DNA of 64,000 nucleotides from Microbacterium sp. Au-Mic1 (GCF_021341785.1 NZ_JAJTTF010000001.1:434001-498000); one strand, 5' to 3'; shown: positions 1 to 8,528, counted from the first letter of the stretch. Translations and numbers: made by a program. The notes: generated by a model not told the origin, from the sequence alone.

Positions 1-247
1 CGGCCGTCGGGACCTCGGCCACGGGACGGGGATCTCCGAGCAGACGTTGCAGCGTCTCGTCGTGGAACAGCACGGCGTCACCGTCGGCGGTGGCCCGGCA
101 GTCGGTCTCCACGTACTCCGCACCGGCGGCGTCGGCGGCGGCGAGGGCGAGGGCGGAGTTGTCGAACACGGACGAGTCCTCGCCCACCAGACCGCGGTGA
201 GCGAGGACTCGCGGCGCCGAGGCGCCCTGGAAGTACGGGTGGGTCAC
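1..247 (-). CDS. Glycerophosphodiester phosphodiesterase, N-terminal part
   Basis: The first 82 residues are in the window and the rest runs off the left edge. The visible part carries the start of the GDPD TIM barrel: an AHRG motif near residue 16 and YVETDCRATADG, where the metal-binding Glu and Asp sit, followed by VLFHDE with the second catalytic His. The family hydrolyses glycerophosphodiesters to glycerol 3-phosphate and an alcohol. The GTG start overlaps the stop of the SPFH gene (GTGA), so translation is probably coupled. Family assignment is secure; substrate and C-terminus cannot be judged. Confidence 0.88.
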   Translation of the reverse strand, partial: MTHPYFQGASAPRVLAHRGLVGEDSSVFDNSALALAAADAAGAEYVETDCRATADGDAVLFHDETLQRLLGDPRPVAEVPTA

Positions 248-1251
248 GCGGCGCCGTCTGAGGCGGGTGCGGGAGCCACGGCAGGGGAAGCCGCCGCGCG
301 CGTGGTCGGGACGGCCGGCGCCACGGGGGCGTTCGGGGTGAAGGGCGTGGATCCGCCGGAACCCGGCGTGAACGCGCCGCCGAAGTTCTTCAGCGCTTCC
401 GTGAACTCGCTCGGGATGATCCACAGCTTGCTGGATGCGCTCTCGCTGATCTTCGGCAGCATCTGCAGGTACTGGTACGCGAGCAGCTTGTCGTCGGGCT
501 GGCCCTGGTGGATGGCGTTGAAGACGTTCTGGATCGCCTCCGCCTCGCCCTCGGCGCGCAGCACGGCGGCCTGCTTCTCGCCCTCGGCGCGGAGGATGTC
601 CGCCTGCCGCTGACCTTCGGCCTCCAGGATCTGCGACTGCTTGGTGCCCTCCGCGGTGAGGATCGCCGCGCGACGGTCGCGCTCGGCGCGCATCTGCTTC
701 TCCATCGAGTCCTGGATGGAGACGGGCGGGTCGATGGCCTTCAGCTCGACGCGCCCGACCCGGATGCCCCACTTGCCGGTCGCCTCGTCGAGAACGATGC
801 GCAGCTGGCCGTTGATGTTGTCGCGGCTGGTCAGCGCTTCCTCGAGGTTCAGACCGCCGACCACGTTGCGCAGTGTGGTGGTCGTCAGCTGCTCGACTGC
901 GCCGAGGTAGTTGGCGATCTCGTAGGTCGCGGCGCGGGCGTCGGTCACCTGGAAGTACACGACCGTGTCGATCGACACCACCAGGTTGTCCTCGGTGATC
1001 ACGGGCTGCGGCGGGAACGAGACGACCTGCTCGCGCATGTCGATGAGGGGGCGCAGACGGTCGATGAACGGCACGAGCAGGTTCAGGCCCGGCATCAGGG
1101 TCTTGTGGTACCTGCCGAGCCGCTCGACGACCCCGGCGGTGGCCTGGGGGATGATCCTGACCGATCGGGCGATGGTCACCAGCACGAAGATGATGACGGC
1201 GATCGCCAGGATCCATCCGATGGCGGTGGGGATGAAGGACGCACTGTCCAT
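244..1251 (-). CDS. SPFH/band 7 (stomatin-like, QmcA-type) membrane protein
   Basis: A 335-residue protein with one N-terminal membrane helix (about residues 8-30) followed by the SPFH domain, with the typical RYHKTLMPGLNLLVPFID and FPPQPVITEDNLVVSIDTVV stretches. A long helical arm with repeated AEG units (AEGTKQ, AEGQRQ, AEGEKQ, AEGEAE) follows, then a Pro/Ala-rich tail. Such proteins form large membrane-associated oligomeric cages and are usually encoded beside NfeD-type partners, as here: the NfeD gene lies 21 bp upstream. An AGGAG sequence precedes the ATG. Confidence 0.93.
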   Translation of the reverse strand: MDSASFIPTAIGWILAIAVIIFVLVTIARSVRIIPQATAGVVERLGRYHKTLMPGLNLLVPFIDRLRPLIDMREQVVSFPPQPVITEDNLVVSIDTVVYFQVTDARAATYEIANYLGAVEQLTTTTLRNVVGGLNLEEALTSRDNINGQLRIVLDEATGKWGIRVGRVELKAIDPPVSIQDSMEKQMRAERDRRAAILTAEGTKQSQILEAEGQRQADILRAEGEKQAAVLRAEGEAEAIQNVFNAIHQGQPDDKLLAYQYLQMLPKISESASSKLWIIPSEFTEALKNFGGAFTPGSGGSTPFTPNAPVAPAVPTTRAAASPAVAPAPASDGAA

Positions 1252-1272
1252 GAAGGGCTGCTCCTGTTTCTC

Positions 1273-1749
1273 CTAGACGTGGGCGGAACGGACGTATGCG
1301 GTGGCGCCTTCGATCCGCTCCACCGTCACCGGGGCGCCGGGGGAGAGGGGCGCGATGACGGGAGCCTCCGAGGCGAGACGGGCGGTCCAGGTTTCGCCGT
1401 TGCTCAGCTTGACCTGCCCGGTGAGCGACGTGACCTCGAGCAGCACGGTACCGTGCAGTCCGATCAGTGCGTCGACGTTCGAGCGGGTCTGGTCCTCGCC
1501 GCGATGAAGACGGCGCAGCAGCGGCGGTCGCAGGACGAAGATGAGCAGCACGGACGCGAGGGCGGCGATGATCACCTGCACCCAGACCGGCCATCCCGTG
1601 AGCGTCGAGAGCAGGCCCACCGCGGAGCCGAGCCCGAGCATGAGGAAGGTCATGTCGAGCGTGAAGATCTCGATGACGAAGAACAAGACCATGAGGACCA
1701 GCCAGCCGATCCACGCCGAGTCCTGGAACATCTGCAGGATCGTGTCCAT
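1273..1749 (-). CDS. NfeD-family membrane protein
   Basis: A 158-residue protein with two or three hydrophobic segments in the first 80 residues, including the paired WLVLMVLFFVIEIF and VQVIIAALASVLLIFVL helices. A C-terminal OB-fold NfeD domain follows (LIGLHGTVLLEV, LSNGETWTARLAS, VTVERIEGATAYV). This is the short NfeD form without a ClpP-like protease domain, the usual partner of SPFH proteins in membrane microdomain organisation. The ATG at 1749 is preferred because AAGAAGGGG precedes it by a few bases. An in-frame TTG 21 bp further up would add seven residues and places the ribosome site inside the gene. First gene of the NfeD-SPFH-GDPD unit. Confidence 0.9.
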   Translation of the reverse strand: MDTILQMFQDSAWIGWLVLMVLFFVIEIFTLDMTFLMLGLGSAVGLLSTLTGWPVWVQVIIAALASVLLIFVLRPPLLRRLHRGEDQTRSNVDALIGLHGTVLLEVTSLTGQVKLSNGETWTARLASEAPVIAPLSPGAPVTVERIEGATAYVRSAHV

Positions 1750-1768
1750 ACCGCCCCTTCTTTTTGCC

Positions 1769-1774
1769 AACCTA
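1769..1774 (-). promoter_or_regulatory. Putative -10 box of the NfeD-SPFH-GDPD operon
   Basis: On the minus strand TAGGTT fits the actinobacterial TAnnnT -10 pattern and lies about 20 bp upstream of the NfeD ATG. No good -35 is visible. Weak, sequence-pattern evidence only. Confidence 0.35.
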
Positions 1775-1829
1775 TCACGCGGTCAGCGTGCCCTCACCGC
1801 GTCACTCGCCGCGGAATCACGCGGATTGG

Positions 1830-1835
1830 TAGGGT
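1830..1835 (+). promoter_or_regulatory. Putative -10 box of the SDR gene
   Basis: TAGGGT matches TAnnnT and lies about 50 bp upstream of the GTG start at 1885, leaving a short leader that ends in GAGGAG. The 135-bp gap to the NfeD gene is a divergent promoter region. Confidence 0.35.
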
Positions 1836-1884
1836 GTTCTGGTCCCACCCGCGCGCCGCGTGCGCACCCTCTCGAGGAGTCCTC

Positions 1885-2649
1885 GTGTCTCAGACCCTTC
1901 CCGCCGATTCGCTGACCGGCAAGGTCGCCCTCGTCACCGGATCCTCCCGTGGCATCGGCGCCGACACGATCCGGTACTTCGCTGAGGCCGGGGCGGACGT
2001 CGTCATCAACTTCCGCAACAAGGCACCCCGCGCGGAGAAGCTCGCGGGCGAGGTGCGAGCGCTCGGCCGCCGCGCTCTGGTGGTCGGTGCCGATCTGACC
2101 GACCCGGCGTCGGTCGCCGAGATGTTCGACGCGGTCAAGGCGGAGTTCGGCGGACTGGACGTGCTGGTCCTGAACGCCTCCGGCGGCATGGAGGCGAACA
2201 TGGGCGAGGACTACGCGCTGCGCCTCAACCGCGATGCGCAGGTCAACGTGCTGGAGACCGCACTGCCGCTGCTGCGCGAGGGCGGGCGCATCGTCTTCGT
2301 GACGAGCCACCAGGCGCACTTCATCCGCACCACGCCGACCATGCCCGAGTACGAGCCGGTGGCGCTCTCCAAGCGCGCGGGCGAGGACGCGCTGCGCGAG
2401 CTGATCCCGGCGGTCGAGGCGCAGGGCGTCGAGTTCGTCGTCGTCTCGGGCGACATGATCGAGGGGACCATCACCGCCACACTGCTGGAACGGGCCAATC
2501 CCGGCGCGATCTCCCAGCGGCGCGAGTCGGCGGGACGTCTGTACAACGTTGCGGAGTTCGCCGCCGAGGTCGCGCAGGCCGCCGTCGAGCCGGTCCCGGC
2601 CGACCACACGCGGCTGATCGGCGACGTCAGCGGGTTCGTCGCCGAATAG
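1885..2649 (+). CDS. SDR-family oxidoreductase-like protein lacking the catalytic Tyr position
   Basis: A 254-residue Rossmann-fold protein. The NAD(P) site TGSSRGIG is at residues 18-25, with LVLNASGG at 94-101 in place of the usual NNAG and the Ser loop VTSHQAH near 139-145. The usual YxxxK pair is not intact: Lys163 is present in LSKRAGEDAL, but four residues before it is Val159, and the nearest Tyr is Tyr156. Binding of the dinucleotide looks conserved while the acid-base Tyr is displaced. The GTG start has GAGGAG seven bases upstream. A strong terminator follows. Family is sure, activity is not. Confidence 0.88.
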   Translation: MSQTLPADSLTGKVALVTGSSRGIGADTIRYFAEAGADVVINFRNKAPRAEKLAGEVRALGRRALVVGADLTDPASVAEMFDAVKAEFGGLDVLVLNASGGMEANMGEDYALRLNRDAQVNVLETALPLLREGGRIVFVTSHQAHFIRTTPTMPEYEPVALSKRAGEDALRELIPAVEAQGVEFVVVSGDMIEGTITATLLERANPGAISQRRESAGRLYNVAEFAAEVAQAAVEPVPADHTRLIGDVSGFVAE

Positions 2650-2663
2650 GCGTCGAAGACGCC

Positions 2664-2702
2664 GAAAGCGGCCCGGAGCCTCAGAGGCTCCGGGCCGCTT
2701 TC
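2664..2702. terminator. Bidirectional rho-independent terminator
   Basis: A near-perfect 19-bp inverted repeat (GAAAGCGGCCCGG...CCGGGCCGCTTTC) with A and T runs built into the stem ends. It lies between the convergent SDR and HdeD genes and can serve both strands. Confidence 0.85.
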
Positions 2703-2718
2703 GCGTGGATCCGAGGGA

Positions 2719-3303
2719 TCAGACTCCCGCGGCCGCGGCTACGGCCTTCGCGTCCTTGCCGATGGTGATCGCGCGCACGATCTGCGCGATGCCGAGCACC
2801 ACGAGCGAGATCGCCAGGAACAGCCAGAAGAACGGCACGGCGGCCAGTCCGAGGCTGATCACCGCGATGCCGGCGATGATGCTGAGCAGGGCGTAGAGCA
2901 GGGTCCAGGTCTTCGACCCGTCCGTGCCCATGAGCGTCAGAGAGATGACGCCGTCGAAGATCCAGCTCACGCCGATGAAGATCACCGTGACGAGGGCGAA
3001 GGCGATCGCGGCGGTCTGGATGTTCGTGAACGCGATGACGCCCGCGACGATGTACAGGAGACCGAGCACGATGTGACCGATCCGGGCCCAGCCGGACTTG
3101 CCGGCGCTGAAGATGCCGAGCCCGATGTAGACGACACCGGCGACGATCAGATAGGCGGCGATGATGCCGGTGAGGACGAACGCGGTCTTGACCGGCCACA
3201 CCAGCATGACGATGCCTGCGATGAGGGCGATGACGCCCGAGACGGCGAGGAAGACTCGGAGCGACTTCACGAGGCTCTTCGCTTCGGAAACTGCTTCGGA
3301 CAT
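2719..3303 (-). CDS. HdeD-family (DUF308) membrane protein
   Basis: A 194-residue protein made of six hydrophobic helices arranged as three similar hairpins with short loops (VFLAVSGVIALIAGIVMLVW, IIAAYLIVAGVVYIGLGI, LGLLYIVAGVIAF, LFLAISLVVLGIAQIV). This is the HdeD/DUF308 pattern. In enteric bacteria HdeD is linked to acid resistance; its biochemical role is unknown and the name should be read as family only. The ATG has AGAAAGGG about ten bases upstream. It diverges from the AraC-type regulator, and the 124-bp gap between them must hold both promoters. Confidence 0.85.
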   Translation of the reverse strand: MSEAVSEAKSLVKSLRVFLAVSGVIALIAGIVMLVWPVKTAFVLTGIIAAYLIVAGVVYIGLGIFSAGKSGWARIGHIVLGLLYIVAGVIAFTNIQTAAIAFALVTVIFIGVSWIFDGVISLTLMGTDGSKTWTLLYALLSIIAGIAVISLGLAAVPFFWLFLAISLVVLGIAQIVRAITIGKDAKAVAAAAGV

Positions 3304-3427
3304 GAGGATGACCCTTTCTGAGTAATCCCTGGGAATTGGGGATGCCCTCACTGTACAGCGGCACCTGTGAGAGTGCCCGGATCTGGGGATTCCGTGTCCC
3401 TTGGCCCCCTCGTGCGAGGATCGTGAG

Positions 3428-3865
3428 ATGAATCCGGCCGCTGACGACGATCGCCTGCGCGATCTCGCGGCCCTGCGGAAGGTGCGCGACCGCATCGACC
3501 GGGAGTACGCGCAACCGCTCGACGTCGAGGCCCTCGCGGCAGGGGTGCACATGTCGGCGGGGCACCTGAGCAGGCAGTTCAAGCTGGTCTACGGCGAGCC
3601 GCCGTACTCGTATCTGATGACGCGCAGGATCGAGCGGGCCATGGCCCTGCTGCGCCGCGGCGACGTGTCGGTGACGGAGGCGTGCTTCGCCGTCGGGTTC
3701 CAGTCGCTGGGCACGTTCAGCACCCGATTCTCCGAGCTCGTCGGCGTCTCGCCGAGTCGCTACCGCGCGGATCCCGGTCTGGGACCGGGGATCCCGTCAT
3801 GGATAGAGAAGCAGGCGACCAGACCGATCAGGAATCGAGAAGCCCCGCAGGATCCTCCGGCGTAG
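3428..3865 (+). CDS. AraC-family transcriptional regulator, DNA-binding domain only
   Basis: A 145-residue protein consisting of the two helix-turn-helix units of the AraC C-terminal domain: DVEALAAGVHMSAGHLSRQFK and VTEACFAVGFQSLGTFSTRF followed by VGVSPSRYR. There is no room for the usual N-terminal sensor domain, so any signal input must be separate. GAGGA lies 8 bp upstream of the ATG. The VOC gene begins about 10 bp after its stop, so this is probably a regulator/target pair. Confidence 0.9.
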   Translation: MNPAADDDRLRDLAALRKVRDRIDREYAQPLDVEALAAGVHMSAGHLSRQFKLVYGEPPYSYLMTRRIERAMALLRRGDVSVTEACFAVGFQSLGTFSTRFSELVGVSPSRYRADPGLGPGIPSWIEKQATRPIRNREAPQDPPA

Positions 3866-3875
3866 CGTGAGCGGC

Positions 3876-4286
3876 ATGGACATCATGATCAACGCCAGCT
3901 TCCTCCCGCACACCGACGCCGAGGAGTCGCTGCGCTTCTACCGCGACGTGCTCGGCTGGGAACTGCGCAAGGACGTCGGCTATCAGCAGATGCGCTGGCT
4001 CACCGTAGGACCGGCGAATCAGCCCGACACCTCGATCGTGCTCACGCCTCCCGCCGTGGACCCCGGCATCAACGACGACGAGCGACGCACGATCCTGGAG
4101 CTCATGGCGAAGGGCAGCTTCGGCGGCGTGGTGCTCGCCACGGAGAACGTGGATGCGGCGTTCGCTGAGATCGAGGCGCGCGGCGCGGACGTCGTGCAGG
4201 AGCCGATCGACCAGCCCTACGGGATCCGCGACTGCGCGTTCCGCGACCCGGCGGGCAACATGATCCGTCTGCAGCAGGTCGCCTGA
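3876..4286 (+). CDS. VOC (glyoxalase/bleomycin resistance-like) protein
   Basis: A 136-residue single-chain VOC protein with two beta-alpha-beta-beta-beta halves: INASFLPHTDAEESLRFYRD opens the first and VVLATENVDAAFAEIEARG the second, ending in FRDPAGNMIRLQQ. The metal-ligand positions of true glyoxalases are not clearly kept (QM and FRD instead of classic H/E sites), so the substrate is unknown. A GTG nine bases upstream (3867) is an alternative start. It follows the AraC regulator closely and is probably co-transcribed. Confidence 0.85.
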   Translation: MDIMINASFLPHTDAEESLRFYRDVLGWELRKDVGYQQMRWLTVGPANQPDTSIVLTPPAVDPGINDDERRTILELMAKGSFGGVVLATENVDAAFAEIEARGADVVQEPIDQPYGIRDCAFRDPAGNMIRLQQVA

Positions 4287-4376
4287 ACCCTGCGCGGTGC
4301 CTGCGACGACGTCGGGGCGCACCGCTATCCTTTGACGCGCCCCTTGCCGTCCCGTCCGATACGGAGAGACACGCCG

Positions 4377-6731
4377 ATGACCGAGCAGCACGTCGCCGAC
4401 ACCCACGATGCGATCCGGGTGCAGGGCGCCCGTGAGAACAACCTCAAGGACGTCTCGATCGAGCTGCCGAAACGCCGACTGACGGTGTTCACGGGGGTGT
4501 CCGGCTCCGGCAAGAGCTCTCTCGTCTTCGATACGATCGCCGCCGAGTCCCGGCGCATGATCGACGAGACCTACAGCGCCTTCGTCCAGGGGTTCATGCC
4601 GTCGGTGCCCCGCCCGGACGTCGACGTGCTCGAGGGTCTGACCACCGCGATCCTCGTCGATCAGGAGCGCCTCGGTGCGAACCCGCGCTCGACCGTCGGC
4701 ACCGTCACCGACGCGAACGCGATGCTGCGGATCCTGTTCTCGAAGCTCGGAACCCCCTACATCGGCGGGCCGACGGCGTTCTCCTTCAACATCCCGACGC
4801 AGAAGGCCAGCGGCGTGATGACCGGCCCCGGCGGCGAGAAGAAGATCGTCAAGGATGCGATCTACCTCGGCGGCATGTGCCCGCGATGCGAAGGCAGGGG
4901 AGCGGTGTCCGATCTGGATCTCACGCAGATCGTCGACGAGACCAAGTCGCTGAACGATGGTGCGATCATGGTGCCGGGTTATACGGCGGACGGCTGGATG
5001 GTGCGCCAGTTCGCCGAGTCGGGCTTCTACCCGGCGGCGAAGCCGGTCTCGACGTTCACGGAGAAGCAGCGCCAGCTGTTCCTGTACGGCGAGATCACCA
5101 AGGTCAAGATCAACGGGATCAACATCACGTACGAGGGGCTCATCCCGAAGATCACGAAGTCCATGCTGTCGAAGGACATCGACGCCCTGCAGCCGCACAT
5201 CCGCGCCTTCGTCGAGCGGGTCGCGACGTTCGCCGTCTGCCCGGAGTGCGACGGCACGCGCCTCACCGAGGGGGCGCGGTCCTCGAAGATCGACGGCGTG
5301 AGCATCGCGGACGCCTGCCGCATGCAGGTGACGGATCTCGCGGCGTGGGTGCGATCGCTCGACCTGCCGGGCGCGGGACCACTGCTCGACGCGCTGCGGG
5401 CGAACCTCGATGCCTTCGTCACCCTGGGTCTCGGCTACCTCTCGCTGGAGCGGCCCAGCGGCACGCTGAGCGGGGGAGAGGCGCAGCGGATCAAGATGCT
5501 CCGCCACCTGGGATCCTCGCTCACCGATGTCACCTACGTGTTCGACGAGCCCACGATCGGGCTGCATCCGCACGACATCCAACGAATGAACGGCCTCCTC
5601 GAACGCCTGCGGGACAAGGGCAACACGGTTCTCGTGGTCGAGCACAAGCCCGAGACCATCGCGATCGCCGACCATGTGGTCGACCTCGGGCCCGGCGCGG
5701 GAAGCGCCGGCGGCGAGATCTGCTTCGAGGGCACGGTCGAGGGGCTGCGGGCCAGCGGCACGCTCACCGGACGGCATCTCGATGACCGAGCGGCTCTCAA
5801 ACCGGAGGTGCGCGAGCGCACCGGGGCGATCGAGGTGCGCGGCGCCACGACGAACAACCTGCGGGATGTCGACATCGACGTGCCACTCGGGGTCCTGACG
5901 GTCGTGACAGGTGTCGCGGGCTCGGGCAAGAGCTCGCTGATCCACGGTTCCGTGGCCAAGGGCGAGGGCGTCATCTCGATCGATCAGACCTCGATCAAGG
6001 GCTCGCGACGCAGCAACCCCGCCACGTACACGGGGCTGCTGGAGCCGATCCGAAAGGCGTTCGCGAAGGCGAACGGCGTGAAGCCGGCGCTGTTCAGCGC
6101 GAATTCCGAGGGCGCTTGCCCGACGTGCAAGGGGGCAGGCGTGATCGTCACCGAGCTGGGCTTCATGGACACTGTGGAGAGCCCCTGCGAGGATTGCGGC
6201 GGTAAGCGCTTTCAGGCGGCTGTTCTCCAGTACAAGCTCGCCGGCAAGGACATCACCGAGGTGCTGGACATGCCGGTCGCGCAAGCGCACGAGTTCTTCC
6301 GCGGGGGAGAGGCCAAGATCCCCGCCGCGGTGACGATCCTGAGCCGCCTCGAGGACGTCGGGCTCGGCTACCTCTCGCTGGGTCAGCCGCTGTCGACGCT
6401 GTCCGGTGGAGAGCGTCAGCGCATCAAGCTCGCGACGCAGATGGCCGACGGCGCCGCGACGTACGTGCTGGATGAGCCGACGACCGGCCTGCACCTGGCG
6501 GATGTGCAGAACCTGCTGGGGCTGCTGGACCGTCTGGTCGACTCCGGCAAGTCGGTGATCGTGATCGAGCACCACCAGGCCGTGATGGCGCATGCCGACT
6601 GGATCATCGACGTCGGTCCGGGTGCCGGCCACGACGGCGGGCGCATCGTCTACGAAGGCACCCCGGCCGACCTGGTGGCGGCGAAGTCGACCGTGACGGG
6701 CGAGCACCTCGCCGCCTACGTCGGCGCCTGA
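4377..6731 (+). CDS. UvrA-like dual ABC ATPase (short drug-resistance-type excinuclease homologue)
   Basis: A 784-residue protein with two ABC modules. Walker A sites are GVSGSGKSS (early) and GVAGSGKSS (middle), signatures TLSGGEAQRIK and TLSGGERQRIK, and Walker B regions YVFDEPTIGLHPHD and YVLDEPTTGLHLAD. Zinc-type cysteine pairs CPRC and CPEC are in the first half and CPTC/CEDC in the second. It is shorter than housekeeping UvrA (about 950 residues) and resembles the UvrA2/DrrC group linked to drug or DNA-adduct tolerance. That role is inferred from family. GGAGAG precedes the ATG at 4377. The RNA methyltransferase gene starts 13 bp downstream. Confidence 0.92.
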   Translation: MTEQHVADTHDAIRVQGARENNLKDVSIELPKRRLTVFTGVSGSGKSSLVFDTIAAESRRMIDETYSAFVQGFMPSVPRPDVDVLEGLTTAILVDQERLGANPRSTVGTVTDANAMLRILFSKLGTPYIGGPTAFSFNIPTQKASGVMTGPGGEKKIVKDAIYLGGMCPRCEGRGAVSDLDLTQIVDETKSLNDGAIMVPGYTADGWMVRQFAESGFYPAAKPVSTFTEKQRQLFLYGEITKVKINGINITYEGLIPKITKSMLSKDIDALQPHIRAFVERVATFAVCPECDGTRLTEGARSSKIDGVSIADACRMQVTDLAAWVRSLDLPGAGPLLDALRANLDAFVTLGLGYLSLERPSGTLSGGEAQRIKMLRHLGSSLTDVTYVFDEPTIGLHPHDIQRMNGLLERLRDKGNTVLVVEHKPETIAIADHVVDLGPGAGSAGGEICFEGTVEGLRASGTLTGRHLDDRAALKPEVRERTGAIEVRGATTNNLRDVDIDVPLGVLTVVTGVAGSGKSSLIHGSVAKGEGVISIDQTSIKGSRRSNPATYTGLLEPIRKAFAKANGVKPALFSANSEGACPTCKGAGVIVTELGFMDTVESPCEDCGGKRFQAAVLQYKLAGKDITEVLDMPVAQAHEFFRGGEAKIPAAVTILSRLEDVGLGYLSLGQPLSTLSGGERQRIKLATQMADGAATYVLDEPTTGLHLADVQNLLGLLDRLVDSGKSVIVIEHHQAVMAHADWIIDVGPGAGHDGGRIVYEGTPADLVAAKSTVTGEHLAAYVGA

Positions 6732-6744
6732 GAGGAGATCCACC

Positions 6745-7563
6745 ATGGCGGACCTTCGGATCACGACGCGCAACTCGCGGTTCCAGCTGCTCGAGGCGCT
6801 GACGCGCAACCGCAACCACCGTTCACGCGAGCATCGGTTCGTCGTGCAGGGTGTGCGTCCGATCTCCCAGGCGGTCGAGCATGGCTGGACGATCCTCACT
6901 GTGATCCACGACGCGCAGCGCACGCTGTCGCCGTGGGCGCGGGAGATGGTGCAGCGGGCGCCGGAGACGATCGCGATGAGCTCGGCGCTGCTGGCTGAGC
7001 TGGCCGACAAGGACGAGGGCGCCACGGAGATCATCGCCGTCGTGAGGATGCCCTCGGATGAGCTGTCGCGGATCCCGGTGCCGCGGGACTTCCTGGGGAT
7101 GGTGTTCGACCGCCCCACGCAACCCGGCAACATCGGATCCATCCTGCGCTCGATGGACGCGCTCGGCGGGCACGGCCTGATCGTCTCGGGGCATGCGGCG
7201 GATCCGTACGATCCGAAGTCGGTCCGCGCGTCGACCGGGTCGCTGTTCGCGACGCCCGTGGTACGGGCGGCCTCGGGTGGTCCGGTGTTCGACTGGGTGC
7301 GAGAGGTTCGGGCACACGGCACGCCGCTCACGCTGGTCGCGACCGACGAGCACGGCGACGTGGATGTGTGGGACTACGACTTCACCCAGCCTTCGCTGGT
7401 GCTGATCGGCAACGAGACGACCGGATTGGCGCGCGGGTGGCGAGACGCCGCGGACGTGATCGTGCGCGTGCCGATGAGCGGATCCGCGAGCTCGCTGAAC
7501 GCCTCGAGCGCCGCCACGCTGATGCTCTATGAGGCGGTACGGCAGCGGGCGGCGACCAGGTGA
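6745..7563 (+). CDS. TrmH/SpoU-family RNA 2'-O-methyltransferase
   Basis: A 272-residue protein with an N-terminal RNA-binding region (residues 1-100, HRFVVQGVRPI) and a C-terminal SPOUT domain. The knot motifs are visible: motif 1 NIGSILRSMDALG, motif 2 LVLIGNETTGL and motif 3 VPMSGSASSLNASSAATLML. Family members methylate ribose 2'-OH of tRNA or 23S rRNA using SAM; the target nucleoside is not predictable here. A strong GAGGAG site precedes the ATG and the spacing to the UvrA-like gene suggests one transcript. Confidence 0.9.
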   Translation: MADLRITTRNSRFQLLEALTRNRNHRSREHRFVVQGVRPISQAVEHGWTILTVIHDAQRTLSPWAREMVQRAPETIAMSSALLAELADKDEGATEIIAVVRMPSDELSRIPVPRDFLGMVFDRPTQPGNIGSILRSMDALGGHGLIVSGHAADPYDPKSVRASTGSLFATPVVRAASGGPVFDWVREVRAHGTPLTLVATDEHGDVDVWDYDFTQPSLVLIGNETTGLARGWRDAADVIVRVPMSGSASSLNASSAATLMLYEAVRQRAATR

Positions 7564-8025
7564 TCGGCAGAACGCGATAACGACGCCGCGCTGTTATGTC
7601 AGCTTCGGGTTCCTTTCCCAGGCGGAGTGCTGCGGGGAAGAGCTCCGCCCGGGCGATGATGCGATTCAGGCTCAGGCTCAGGCTCGTCGGCGTGGATCTG
7701 GAGGGTCGAACAGTTGGATCTTGTGGGGCGCCTCGTGGGCGTCGCCGCTGACAGCGCGCTGGACCAGCGTGGCGTGATGGCTGTGCCGCAGCCACGCAGG
7801 CGTACGCGTGCAGAGCGGAATGAGTCCCTGGGATCGCCCACAGCAGGCCGTACAGTGCAATCGCACGATTCAGATGAGTTCCGCGATTTCGTTCGGGATA
7901 TCGCCGATAATGCACATTATGTCAGTACGCGGAGCACGTGTCCTCGACGATCCGCAAATGGATCTGGTGGCCTTGCTCCCCTGCTGCCGACTCATCGCCA
8001 TCCGCGCAGGTGGCAGGCTGGCAGC
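7564..8025. other. 462-bp gene-poor stretch, possibly decayed coding DNA
   Basis: No convincing gene. A weak hairpin (GGCGGAG at 7621-7627 with CTCCGCC at 7643-7649) may end the TrmH transcript. CAGGCT is repeated three times in tandem at 7667-7684. A minus-strand frame at 7678-7866 (62 residues) has a middle part with normal high-GC third positions ([19 protein letters not shown]) and may be a gene fragment, but no family is recognised. Local composition is less GC-rich than the neighbours near 7880-7930. Confidence 0.4.
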
Positions 8026-8376
8026 ATGACGGCCGCTCGAATCATCATCCTGTTCCTCGTCGCGGCTGCTGCTGAGATCGGCGGAGCATGGTTGATCTGG
8101 CAGGCGGTGCGCGAGAATCGCGGTTGGTGGTTGGCGCTCCTCGGCATCGTGGCCCTCGGCGCCTACGGGTTCGTCGCGGCGTTCCAGCCTGATGCCAACT
8201 TCGGGCGCGTGCTGGCCGCGTATGGCGGGATCTTCGTCGCAGGATCCTTGGCCTGGGGAATCATCGTCGACGGGTTCAAGCCCACGCAGTGGGACTACGT
8301 CGGCTCGGCGATCTGCCTTCTGGGTGCCGGCATCATCATCTTTGCGCCGATGCTCAGCTCCTCGACGGTCGAGTGA
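8026..8376 (+). CDS. YnfA/UPF0060-family membrane protein
   Basis: A 116-residue protein with four membrane helices in the small-multidrug-resistance-like layout. The family signatures are present: [19 protein letters not shown] at the first helix, [24 protein letters not shown] in the middle and [19 protein letters not shown] before the last helix. The molecular function of YnfA proteins is not firmly established; they are relatives of EmrE-type exporters. No clear ribosome site precedes the ATG. Confidence 0.93.
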   Translation: MTAARIIILFLVAAAAEIGGAWLIWQAVRENRGWWLALLGIVALGAYGFVAAFQPDANFGRVLAAYGGIFVAGSLAWGIIVDGFKPTQWDYVGSAICLLGAGIIIFAPMLSSSTVE

Positions 8377-8486
8377 CCTGTCCCCCAGGTGTCTCCAGGG
8401 TGTCTCTGGTGATCGCTGTGCTCGGCGTCGGGCAGGGCGCAGGCGGCACGGGCCACGGCTTTCGGGCGGGGGGCTTCCCTCGAAGA

Positions 8487-8522
8487 TACACAATCTCGTT
8501 AATTCACGCCTGTGTGTACTAT
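8487..8522 (+). promoter_or_regulatory. Promoter/operator of the cmtR-cation transporter pair
   Basis: TACACA (8487-8492) and TGTGTA (8513-8518) form an inverted repeat with a 20-bp spacer in an AT-rich stretch. It overlaps a TACTAT -10 box (8517-8522) that sits 6 bp before the ATG at 8529. The transcript would start at the ATG, i.e. be leaderless. An ArsR-type repressor bound here would block RNA polymerase, which fits autoregulation. Pattern-based inference. Confidence 0.5.
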
Positions 8523-8528
8523 TGACCC

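Noticed and set aside
508..1884. Upstream extension of the SDR reading frame
   Set aside because: It is antisense to the SPFH and NfeD genes; the real start is the GTG at 1885 behind GAGGAG.
3867..3875. GTG start for the VOC protein
   Set aside because: Possible, but it adds only MSG and has no better ribosome site; the ATG at 3876 was kept.
3828..7331. An 1167-codon frame on the minus strand
   Set aside because: Antisense shadow of the UvrA-like and TrmH genes; Arg/Asp/His-rich composition without domains.
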